64,000 bases of DNA from Vicinamibacteria bacterium (GTDB lineage: Bacteria > Acidobacteriota > Vicinamibacteria > Fen-336). The notes beneath the pieces are model-generated. The model was not told where the DNA came from and did no database searches. It saw only the letters and a program-made list of their open reading frames with translations. Shown piece by piece: positions 46,400-53,768 of this stretch (the stretch's first letter is position 1; the number at the start of each line of letters is the position of its first letter). The position numbers were made by a program, and so were the translations under genes. The stretch covers positions 248,001 to 312,000 of the forward strand of contig JAMQGV010000017.1 of NCBI GenBank assembly GCA_025994075.1, read 5' to 3'.

Positions 46400-47615
46400 C
46401 GCGCTCCAGGACCGCGGGCAGCAGCCAGCACGGCACCGTCTCGCCCGCGGCGACGGCCGTGCGCTCGGCGGCCAGCACCACGATCGCGTCCGCGCGGGCG
46501 TGGGCCGCCAGGTCGCCGGAGCCCTGCGAGCGCAGCGGGCGCACGAGCGCACCCTCCGGCCCGAAGCGCAGCGCGGCGGGCACGTGGTTCTCGCGGCCCG
46601 AGCGGTTGACGAACGGCGCCTCGGCGCGGGCGAAGAGCCGCAGGCGGCCGCCTCCGGACGCGCCCTGCATCGCGAGCAGCGCCGGGCGCACGAAGAGGTC
46701 GAACGTGACCTGCGACGAGACCGGGTTGCCGGGCAGGCCGAACACCAGCACGTCGCCGCGGTGGCCGAACACCAGCGGTGCGCCGGGCTTGATCGCGACG
46801 CGGGTGAAGTCGAGGCTCACGCCCAGCCGCTCCAGCGCGGGTTCGACGAGGTCGTAGTCGCCCGCCGAGACGCCGCCCGACGTGATCAGCACGTCGGCGG
46901 AGTCGAGGCCGCGCGCGAGCGCCGAGAGCAGCGCCGCCGCATCGTCGGCCGCGGTGCCGAGGTCGATCACCTCCGCCCCCGCGTCTTCCGCGAGCGCCGT
47001 CACCGCGGGCCCGTTCGAGTTGCGGATCTGGGCGGCGCCGGGTGTCGCGTCGACCGGCACGATCTCGTCGCCGGTGACGAGCAGCGCGACCCGCGGGCGG
47101 CGGCCGACGAGCGGTCGCGCGACGCCCACGCTGGCAAGGACGGCGATGGCCGCCGCGTCGAGCCTGCGACCCGGCACCAGCAGCCGCTCGCCCGCCGCGA
47201 CCTCGGAGCCGCGCGGCGCGACGTGCTGGCCCGCCTCCGGCCGGACCTGCAACTCGACGTGCCCGTCGTCGACCCCGCGCGTGCGCTCGACCGGCACCAC
47301 CGCGTCGGCGCCCTCCGGCACGGGCGCGCCGGTCATGATCCGCGCCACGGCGCCCGCCGGCAGCGCGCGTTCCGGCCACTGCCCGGCCCGCACCTCGAAG
47401 GCCACCGGCAACGCACACGGCGCCGACGCGACGTCGGCCGCCCGCACCGCGAAGCCGTCCATCGCCGCGCGGTCGAAGGCGGGCTGGGGGCGATCGGCCC
47501 GCACGTCCTGCCTCAGCACCCGCCCGCGGGCCGCCCGCAGCTCCACTGCTTCGGCGGGCAGCACGGGCACACGCGAGCGCACGCGGGCCAGCGCGCCTGC
47601 GACGCTCAGCGTCAT
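46383..47615 (-). CDS. moeA: Molybdopterin molybdenumtransferase
   Basis: 410 residues. MoeA inserts molybdate into adenylated molybdopterin. Visible blocks are FDRAAMDGFAVRA, RIMTGAPVPEGADAVVPVE, VALLVTGDEIV, ITSGGVSAGDYDLV and FGLPGNPVSSQVTF, covering the expected domains through the catalytic Asp of the TSGGVSxGxxD loop. The start ATG at 47615 overlaps the stop of the GGDEF/EAL gene by four bases (ATGA), and moaC begins inside its 3' end, so the three are one transcriptional unit. Confidence 0.95.
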   Translation of the reverse strand: MTLSVAGALARVRSRVPVLPAEAVELRAARGRVLRQDVRADRPQPAFDRAAMDGFAVRAADVASAPCALPVAFEVRAGQWPERALPAGAVARIMTGAPVPEGADAVVPVERTRGVDDGHVELQVRPEAGQHVAPRGSEVAAGERLLVPGRRLDAAAIAVLASVGVARPLVGRRPRVALLVTGDEIVPVDATPGAAQIRNSNGPAVTALAEDAGAEVIDLGTAADDAAALLSALARGLDSADVLITSGGVSAGDYDLVEPALERLGVSLDFTRVAIKPGAPLVFGHRGDVLVFGLPGNPVSSQVTFDLFVRPALLAMQGASGGGRLRLFARAEAPFVNRSGRENHVPAALRFGPEGALVRPLRSQGSGDLAAHARADAIVVLAAERTAVAAGETVPCWLLPAVLERDAEEA

Positions 47616-50600
47616 CCGCTCGCCTCGCTCGCGACGGAGCTTCCCGCCAGCGGTTCCGGGCGCCCGAGCAGGTAGCCCTGGGCCGAGTCGCAACCGGCCG
47701 CCGCCAGCCGCGCGAACTGGTCTTCGGTCTCGACGCCTTCGCCGACCGTGCGCAGCCCCAGCGAGCGCGCCATGCCGCACACGGCGGTGACGATGCCTTC
47801 GGCGCGGGCGTCGCCGCGGCCGAGGTCGGCGACGAAGCTGCGGTCGATCTTGACGCCGTCGATCGGCAGCCGTCGCAGGTGGCCGAGCGACGAGTAGCCG
47901 GTGCCGAAGTCGTCCATCACCACCCGCACCCCGAGCGCGCGCAGCGCGCGCAGGGTGTCGGCGGTGCGCTCCTGGTCCTGCAGGGCGGCCGATTCCGTGA
48001 TCTCCAGCTCCAGCCGCTCCGGCCCGAGGCCCGTCGTGCGCAGGACCTGGATCACGTCCTCCAGCAGCTCGTCGGCCTGGAGCTGGCGCGCCGAGAGGTT
48101 GACGTTCATGCGCCCGCGCCCGAGCCGGGTTGCGTCGCGGCAGGCCTGCTCGAGCACCCAGCGCCCGACCGGCACGATCAGCCCGGTGGCCTCGGCCAGC
48201 GGCACGAACTCGTCGGGGCCGACCAGGCCGCGGTCGGGGTCCTCCCAGCGCAGCAGCGCCTCCCAGCCTTCGACCTCGCGGGTCGCGATCGACAGGATCG
48301 GCTGGTAGTGCAGCCGCAGCTCGCCGGCGGCGAGCGCCCGCCGCAGCCGGCCCTCGAGGTCGAGGTGCTCGCGCACGCGGGCCGACAGCGCGGGGGTGTG
48401 GAACTGGAAGTTGTCGCGGCCCAGCTCCTTGGCCCGGTACATCGCCACGTCGGCGTTCTGGAGCAGCGCCTCCGGCGTGGTGCCGTCGGCCGGGTACAGG
48501 CCGAGGCCGAGGCTGGCCGACACCGTCAGCTCGCGCCCCGCGACCTGCACCGGCTCCTTGATCGCGCGCTGGATCTTGCGGGCCAGCGCCGACAGCGCCG
48601 CGGCGTCGACCAGGCCGGGCACGATCAGCGTGAACTCGTCGCCGCCCAGCCGGGCGACGGTGTCCTCCTCGCGCAGCGCGCGCCGCAGCCGCGACCCGAC
48701 CTCCTGCAGCAGCAGGTCGCCCACGGAGTGGCCGAGCGAGTCGTTGATCACCTTGAAGTGGTCGAGGTCGACGAAGAACACGGCGAGGTGCTCGCCGTGG
48801 CGGTGGGCGCGGGCGATCGCCATGTGCAGCCGGTCGAGGAACAGCGCGCGGTTGGGCAGGCCGGTCAGGGTGTCGTGGTACGCGAGGTGGTGGACCTGCT
48901 GCTCGGCCTGGCGGCGCTCGGTGACGTCGAGGCCGACGGTGAACACCAGGTCCTGGCCGCGGTCGGCGACGGCGTTCCACAACATCCAGCGCCACGAGCC
49001 ATCGGCGTGACGACAGCGCAGCTCGACGTCGGAGACGCCGTGCTCGAGCGACTGCACCGCCGAGCGGATGCGCTCGACGTCTTCCGGGTGGACCAGCTCG
49101 TAGACGCGGGTGCCGACCAGTGCCTGCGGGTCGTAGCCGAGCACGCGCCGGGCGGCCGGGTTCGCGTGGCGGATGCGGCGGTCGCGGCCGACCACCAGGT
49201 GAACCGTGGGCGCGATCTCGAAGAAGCGCTCGCGCTCCTCGCGCAGCCGGCGGTCCTCCGTCACGTCGGTGAACGTGCAGATCACCTCGCGCGGGCGCGC
49301 CCCCGCGGGCCGCTCGGGCGGCGGCGCCCCGGGCACGACGGCCGCGGTCGGACCCGAGGGCGTCCTCGTCGTGTCCGGGGCCGGCAGCGGGTCGGCGTAG
49401 GTCAGGAGCCAGCGGCGGCCGCGCGCGCCGTCGAACGCCAGCAGCTCGCGGCGCACCGACTGCCCCTCCTCGAGCGCGCGGGCGGCCGGCTCCGCCTCCG
49501 GACCGACCGGCTCGCCGTTCTCGCGCGAGAGGGTGCCGGCGCAGGCCAGCGAGCGCTGCCCGAGCAGGGTCGCGGCGTCGACCCCCAGCAGCTCGAGCGC
49601 GGAGGCGTTGGCGAACGTGATGCGCCCCGAGGCGTCGAACAGCAGCACGCCCTGGCGGACGTCCTCGAGGATGCCGCGGAAGCGGCGCTCCCCGTCGGCG
49701 AGCGCCGCGGCCAGCCGCTCCTTCTCGCGCAGCGACTGCCAGAGCTGGGCGGTGCGCTGGCGCACCTCGCGCCGCAGCAGCGTCGACCAGACGAGCGCCA
49801 TCGCCGCCACGCCGGCCAGCGCCAGCAGCGGCAGCGCGGCGCGGCGGAGCTGCTCGCGCAGCGTCGGCGGACGCGCCGGCAGCACCAGCGAGCGCTCGAT
49901 CAGCGCGGTGATGCGGCCGCTGGTCAGCAGCCGCTCGTAGGCCTCGACCAGCCCGCGCAGCTCGGCGCCGCGCCCGCGGCGGGCCGAGAGGAAGTAGCCG
50001 GAGGCCTGCACCTCGACCTCGAACATGTCGACGATGCCGAGCATGGCGGCGACGTGGCGGAGCGTCAGACCGTTGCCGGCCACGGCGGTCGCTTCGCCCG
50101 CGACCAGCGCCTGCACCGCCTGGTACTGGTCGCCCACCAGCCGGAAGGCCGGGCGTTGCGCTGCCGGGAGGCCCCGCAGCAGCTCGTGGGTGGAGCCGTT
50201 CTCGAGCAACGCCACCGTCTCGCCCGAGAGCTCCCGCAGCGACGACGGGTACGCGTCGCGGCCGCCGCGGAACAGCACCGACTGGTGCATGGTCCAGGTC
50301 TGGATCAGCAGCTCGTAGCGCTGGCGGCGCTCGTCGGACTCGGCGAGGCTCGCGAGGTCCGCGGCGCCGCTGTCGAGCGCCGCGATCGCGTCGCGCCAGG
50401 CGCCGAGCTGGAACTCGACGCTGCAGCCCGCCTCGGCGCACAGCATCCGCAGCAGCTCGACGTTGAAGCCGCGGGGCTGGCCCTGGGTGTCGAGGTACTC
50501 GAACGGCGGAAACCGCGCGTCGCCCGCGTAGACGAGCTTCTGCGGCACGGGCGTCGCCGGCGTCGGCAGCTCCTGCGACAGGAGCGCGGCCGGCGCCACG

Positions 50601-50641
50601 AGCGGCAGGACGATCGCCAGGTGGCGCAGGAAGGAGGGCAT
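47612..50641 (-). CDS. Sensor GGDEF-EAL protein with periplasmic binding-protein domain
   Basis: 1009 residues. Signal/TM start, an amino-acid-binding-protein-like domain (SBP type 3, about 30-265: GDARFPPFEYL, WRDAIAALDSGAADL), a membrane helix (about 278-298), two PAS domains (about 325-445 and 485-590), then GGDEF and EAL. The cyclase motif GGDEF is intact (666-670) and so is the RxxD inhibitory site (657-660). The EAL site has E794 and the downstream NLS, DDFGTGYSSL, KIDRSF and EGVET. Both activities could be active. ATG at 50641 is taken after a pyrimidine-poor, SD-poor stretch; an upstream start is possible. It likely senses a small molecule and sets c-di-GMP. Confidence 0.9.
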   Translation of the reverse strand: MPSFLRHLAIVLPLVAPAALLSQELPTPATPVPQKLVYAGDARFPPFEYLDTQGQPRGFNVELLRMLCAEAGCSVEFQLGAWRDAIAALDSGAADLASLAESDERRQRYELLIQTWTMHQSVLFRGGRDAYPSSLRELSGETVALLENGSTHELLRGLPAAQRPAFRLVGDQYQAVQALVAGEATAVAGNGLTLRHVAAMLGIVDMFEVEVQASGYFLSARRGRGAELRGLVEAYERLLTSGRITALIERSLVLPARPPTLREQLRRAALPLLALAGVAAMALVWSTLLRREVRQRTAQLWQSLREKERLAAALADGERRFRGILEDVRQGVLLFDASGRITFANASALELLGVDAATLLGQRSLACAGTLSRENGEPVGPEAEPAARALEEGQSVRRELLAFDGARGRRWLLTYADPLPAPDTTRTPSGPTAAVVPGAPPPERPAGARPREVICTFTDVTEDRRLREERERFFEIAPTVHLVVGRDRRIRHANPAARRVLGYDPQALVGTRVYELVHPEDVERIRSAVQSLEHGVSDVELRCRHADGSWRWMLWNAVADRGQDLVFTVGLDVTERRQAEQQVHHLAYHDTLTGLPNRALFLDRLHMAIARAHRHGEHLAVFFVDLDHFKVINDSLGHSVGDLLLQEVGSRLRRALREEDTVARLGGDEFTLIVPGLVDAAALSALARKIQRAIKEPVQVAGRELTVSASLGLGLYPADGTTPEALLQNADVAMYRAKELGRDNFQFHTPALSARVREHLDLEGRLRRALAAGELRLHYQPILSIATREVEGWEALLRWEDPDRGLVGPDEFVPLAEATGLIVPVGRWVLEQACRDATRLGRGRMNVNLSARQLQADELLEDVIQVLRTTGLGPERLELEITESAALQDQERTADTLRALRALGVRVVMDDFGTGYSSLGHLRRLPIDGVKIDRSFVADLGRGDARAEGIVTAVCGMARSLGLRTVGEGVETEDQFARLAAAGCDSAQGYLLGRPEPLAGSSVASEASG

Positions 50642-50698
50642 CGCGCTCGATCGGCATTCTCGCCGCAGCGCCGGACCGTGGCAATCGCCGCGCGGCCG

Positions 50699-50704
50699 TA
50701 ACAT
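50699..50704 (+). promoter_or_regulatory. -10-like hexamer before the Nudix gene
   Basis: TAACAT (4/6) ending 9 bases before the ATG at 50714, same string (TAACATG) as before uvrA. Confidence 0.3.
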
Positions 50705-50713
50705 GCGCGGGCG

Positions 50714-51337
50714 ATGGCCGAAGCCGATGCCGAGCTGCTGAACGTGTACGACGCCGCCGGGAACGTGGTCGGGCAGCGGCCGCGCGCGGACGCCAAGCGC
50801 AGCGGCCTGGCGGTCGGCGCGGTCAACGCACTCGTGCGCAACGGCACGGGCTTCGTCCTGCTCCAGCGCCGGCCGCACGACAAGGAGAACGGCGGGCTGT
50901 GGGACAAGACCGTCGGCGGCCACGTCTCCGCCGGCGAGTCGTTCGACGAGACCGTGGTGCGCGAGGCCGGCGAGGAGCTGTTCGACGACGCCGGCTCGCC
51001 GCGGGTCGTGCTGGCCGCGGACACCGGGGACTTCGCGCGGCGGCTGGCCGCGGGCGAACACCGCGCGGGCGTGGTGCTGGTGCGGGCCGGGCTCCACCTC
51101 AACCTGCGCGACGTGCGCCGCGCTCCGGGCGGCGGCCTGCGCAACGTGACCTACCACGTCGCCAGCTACCTCGGCCGCACGGAGCTGGCGGCCGCGGCGT
51201 TCCGCCCCCAGCCCTCCGAGATCGACGAGCTGCGCTACTTCGCCGCGGCCGAGGTCGACGCGATGCTGGTCTCGGGCGAGCTGGCGCCGAACATGGCGTT
51301 CCTGTGGCTCGCCCGGGGCCACGAGCTGCTGGCATGA
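50714..51337 (+). CDS. Nudix hydrolase
   Basis: 207 residues. The Nudix box GGHVSAGESFDETVVREAGEEL matches GX5EX7REuXEE; the segment after it deviates (FDDAG). The N-terminus (LLNVYDAAGNVVGQRPRAD) resembles the isopentenyl-diphosphate-isomerase-like or YfcD-type Nudix proteins, where xxR..H helps bind a diphosphate. The reaction is probably hydrolysis of a nucleoside or isoprenoid diphosphate. The ATG has no Shine-Dalgarno sequence. The stop overlaps the next Nudix gene (ATGA), giving a coupled pair of two unlike Nudix enzymes. Confidence 0.88.
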   Translation: MAEADAELLNVYDAAGNVVGQRPRADAKRSGLAVGAVNALVRNGTGFVLLQRRPHDKENGGLWDKTVGGHVSAGESFDETVVREAGEELFDDAGSPRVVLAADTGDFARRLAAGEHRAGVVLVRAGLHLNLRDVRRAPGGGLRNVTYHVASYLGRTELAAAAFRPQPSEIDELRYFAAAEVDAMLVSGELAPNMAFLWLARGHELLA

Positions 51338-51915
51338 CGCCCGACCGCGACGCATTGCGCGCGGCGCTGGCGAGACCGCCCGCCCGGGTCGCGGAGCCGG
51401 GCCTGAAGCGGGCCGCCGTCGCCCTCGTGTTGCGTGCGGGAGCTGGCGAGAGCGGCGACGAGCTGCTGTTCATCCGCCGCGCGCAGCACCCGCGCGACCC
51501 GTGGTCGGGCCAGATCGGCTTCCCCGGCGGCCGCGCCGAGCCTGGCGACGCCGGGCCGCGCGAGACCGCCCGGCGCGAGACCCAGGAGGAGGTCGGCCTC
51601 GACCTCGAGCGCGACGCGGAGGAGCTCGGCGCCCTCGACGAGGTGCGGGCCATGGCGCGCCTGCGCCCGCAGAACCTCGTCATCGCGCCGTTCGTGTTCC
51701 GCCTCGTGACCCCGGCGCCGACCCATCCCTCGGGCGAAGTGGACGCGGTGCTGTGGCTGCCGCTCGCGCGGCTGCTCGACCCCGAAGCCCGCGGCACGAT
51801 GCCCTACGTCCACGAGGGGGCGACGCTGCGCTTCCCGTGCCTGAACGTCGACGGCCTGGTGATCTGGGGCCTCACCTACCGCATGTTCGAGGACCTGCGC
51901 GGCCGGCTGTGCTAG
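51334..51915 (+). CDS. Nudix hydrolase, CoA pyrophosphatase (NudL)-like
   Basis: 193 residues. The Nudix box is GGRAEPGDAGPRETARRETQEEVGL, longer at the front than the standard form. With IRRAQHPRDPWSGQIGFPGG it matches the NudL/CoAse group, whose LLTKR.. SHPGQVSFPGG region is analogous. Members hydrolyse CoA to 3',5'-ADP and phosphopantetheine. The C-terminal TPAPTHPSGEVDAVLWLPLARL and LVIWGLTYRMFEDL segments agree. ATG at 51334 overlaps the preceding Nudix stop. The end contains a TGCTAG string that serves as a putative -10 of the symporter. Confidence 0.88.
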   Translation: MTPDRDALRAALARPPARVAEPGLKRAAVALVLRAGAGESGDELLFIRRAQHPRDPWSGQIGFPGGRAEPGDAGPRETARRETQEEVGLDLERDAEELGALDEVRAMARLRPQNLVIAPFVFRLVTPAPTHPSGEVDAVLWLPLARLLDPEARGTMPYVHEGATLRFPCLNVDGLVIWGLTYRMFEDLRGRLC

Positions 51916-51918
51916 CGT
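51910..51918 (+). promoter_or_regulatory. Extended -10 element (TGCTAGCGT)
   Basis: It overlaps the NudL-like stop codon and ends 8 bases before the ATG at 51927, with no Shine-Dalgarno sequence. Confidence 0.35.
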
Positions 51919-51926
51919 CGCGCGCG

Positions 51927-53201
51927 ATGCCGCTCCACACCCGAATCCTGCTCGGCCTGGCCGCCGGCGCGCTGGCCGGCACCGTCACCAACCTCGCCGT
52001 CAAGGGCACGGCCTGGCAGCCGACCATCGCCGAGCTCGTGCGCCTGGTGACCGAGCCGCTCGGCCGCATGTGGCTGGCGTCGCTGATCATGGTCGTGATC
52101 CCGCTGATCCTGTCGACGCTGTCGCTCGGCGTCGCCGGCCTCGGCAACCTGAAGACGCTGGGCCGGATCGGCGCGGTGGCGATGGCCTCGTTCCTGGGCC
52201 TGACCGCGCTGTCGACCACGCTCGGGCTGACCGTGATGAACGTGTTCGAGCCCGGGCGCGGCCTCGACCCCGCGGTCAAGACCCAGCTGATGGAGACCTA
52301 CAAGGGCCAGACCGAAGGCGCCATGGGCCTGTCGCAGGGCGCGCTCTCGATCGACCTGCTGGTCAAGATCGTGCCGCGCAACCCGGTCAAGGCCGCCGCC
52401 GAGGGCGACATGCTGGCCGTGATCTTCTTCGCGCTGATGGTCGGCGTGGCGCTGACCGCGCTGCCGCGCGACAAGGGCGGGCCGATGCTGGCCTTCCTGG
52501 AGAGCCTCGGCCACGTCACGGTGGCGATCATCGAGCTGGTGATGAAGATCGCGCCGCTCGGCGTGTTCTGCCTGATCTACAGCGTCACCGCCCGCTTCGG
52601 CTTCGACCTGCTGCTGAGCCTGATGCGCTACGTGCTGACGGTGGTCGGCAGCCTGGCCGCCTTCCAGTTCCTGGCCTACCCGCTGATCGTCAAGCTGGTC
52701 GCCGGCCGCAGCCCGCTCGAGTTCCTGCGCAAGATCGAGGTGGTGATGCTGACCGCCTTCTCGACCTCGTCGTCGAACGCGACGCTGCCGACGACGATGC
52801 GGGTGGGGCGCGAGGAGCTCGGGCTGCGCCCCGAGGTGGCCGGCTTCGTGCTACCGCTGGGCGCGACCATGAACATGAACGGCACCGCGCTCTTCGAGGG
52901 CGCCACCGTGCTTTTCCTGGCCCAGGTCTTCGGCATCGAGCTGTCGATCGGCCAGCAGCTGGTGGTCGTGATGATGTCGGTGATCACCGCGATCGGCGTG
53001 GCCGGCATCCCCGGCGGCTCGATCCCGCTGCTGATGATGGTCCTCGGCATGGTCGGCGTGCCGATGGAGGGCATCGCCATCATCCTCGGCGTCGACCGCA
53101 TCCTCGACATGTGCCGCACCGTGCTCAACGTGACCGGCGACCTGGTGACCGCCACCATCGTGCAGCGCTTCGAGGGCGAGCGGGCGCCGGCCGAGCCGTG
53201 A
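51927..53201 (+). CDS. Dicarboxylate/amino acid:cation symporter (SLC1/DAACS family)
   Basis: 424 residues with eight membrane helices and two re-entrant hairpins. Family signatures are present: SSSNATLPTTM (hairpin 1), NMNGTALFEGATVLF (in place of the usual NMDGT), GIPGGSIP in hairpin 2 and DRILDMCRTVLNVTGD in helix 8, which holds the substrate Asp and Arg/Thr. It imports C4-dicarboxylates or acidic amino acids with sodium or protons. NMNGT in place of NMDGT alters a sodium-ligand position and may signal a different cation. Its stop overlaps moaE (GTGA). Confidence 0.93.
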   Translation: MPLHTRILLGLAAGALAGTVTNLAVKGTAWQPTIAELVRLVTEPLGRMWLASLIMVVIPLILSTLSLGVAGLGNLKTLGRIGAVAMASFLGLTALSTTLGLTVMNVFEPGRGLDPAVKTQLMETYKGQTEGAMGLSQGALSIDLLVKIVPRNPVKAAAEGDMLAVIFFALMVGVALTALPRDKGGPMLAFLESLGHVTVAIIELVMKIAPLGVFCLIYSVTARFGFDLLLSLMRYVLTVVGSLAAFQFLAYPLIVKLVAGRSPLEFLRKIEVVMLTAFSTSSSNATLPTTMRVGREELGLRPEVAGFVLPLGATMNMNGTALFEGATVLFLAQVFGIELSIGQQLVVVMMSVITAIGVAGIPGGSIPLLMMVLGMVGVPMEGIAIILGVDRILDMCRTVLNVTGDLVTATIVQRFEGERAPAEP

Positions 53202-53626
53202 GCCGCCTGGTCCGCGCGCCGATCGACCTGGCGGCGCTGTGCACAACCGAGCCGCGGGACGGGGCGCTGGCCCTCTTCGTCGGCGTGGTGCGCGACGAGA
53301 ACCAGGGACGGCCGGTGGCACGGCTCGAGTACGAGGCCTACGAGGAGATGGCCGAAGCCGAGCTGGAGCGCGTGGAGCAGGAGACGCGCGCCCAGTTCCC
53401 GGTCACCGACGTGCGGCTCGTGCATCGCCTGGGCCCGCTGGCGATCGGCGAGGCCAGCGTCGCCGTCGCCGTCAGCTCCCCGCACCGCGGCGAGGCCTTC
53501 GCCGCCTGTCGCTTCGCGATCGACACCCTGAAGAAGCGGGTGCCGATCTGGAAGAAGGAGTTCTACGCGGACGGCGCGGTCTGGCTCGAGGGCCCCGACG
53601 GCGCCGTGCCCGTGCGCGAGGCCTGA
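53198..53626 (+). CDS. moaE: Molybdopterin synthase catalytic subunit
   Basis: 142 residues. MoaE carries two sulfurs from MoaD to the pterin. Motifs ALALFVGVVRDENQGRPVARLEYEAYEEMAE, VHRLGPLAIGEASVAVAVSSPHRGEAF and KKRVPIWKKEFYADG, with its paired Lys and catalytic KKE, are diagnostic. GTG at 53198 overlaps the symporter stop by four bases. It is isolated from moeA and moaC (4-7 kb away on the minus strand) and no moaD is in view. Confidence 0.95.
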   Translation: MSRLVRAPIDLAALCTTEPRDGALALFVGVVRDENQGRPVARLEYEAYEEMAEAELERVEQETRAQFPVTDVRLVHRLGPLAIGEASVAVAVSSPHRGEAFAACRFAIDTLKKRVPIWKKEFYADGAVWLEGPDGAVPVREA

Positions 53627-53711
53627 GCGAAAGCGGCCGCGCCGGGTCCCGGAAGCGGACAGCTCCGCTGGCGGTCGCCGGCGCATCTTCCTGACGGAGC
53701 AGCGGGTTCCG

Positions 53712-53737
53712 CGGCGGGCCGGGCTGGCCCGCCGTTT
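53712..53737 (+). terminator. Probable terminator after moaE
   Basis: CGGCGGGCC (53712-53720) pairs with GGCCCGCCG (53726-53734) to give a 9-bp stem and 5-base loop, followed by TTTG only. It lies in the 142-base gap between moaE and the orphan permease. It is weak for its short T run. Confidence 0.55.
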
Positions 53738-53768
53738 GCGATCTCTCCCGCCCGGAGGATCCGAGCCG

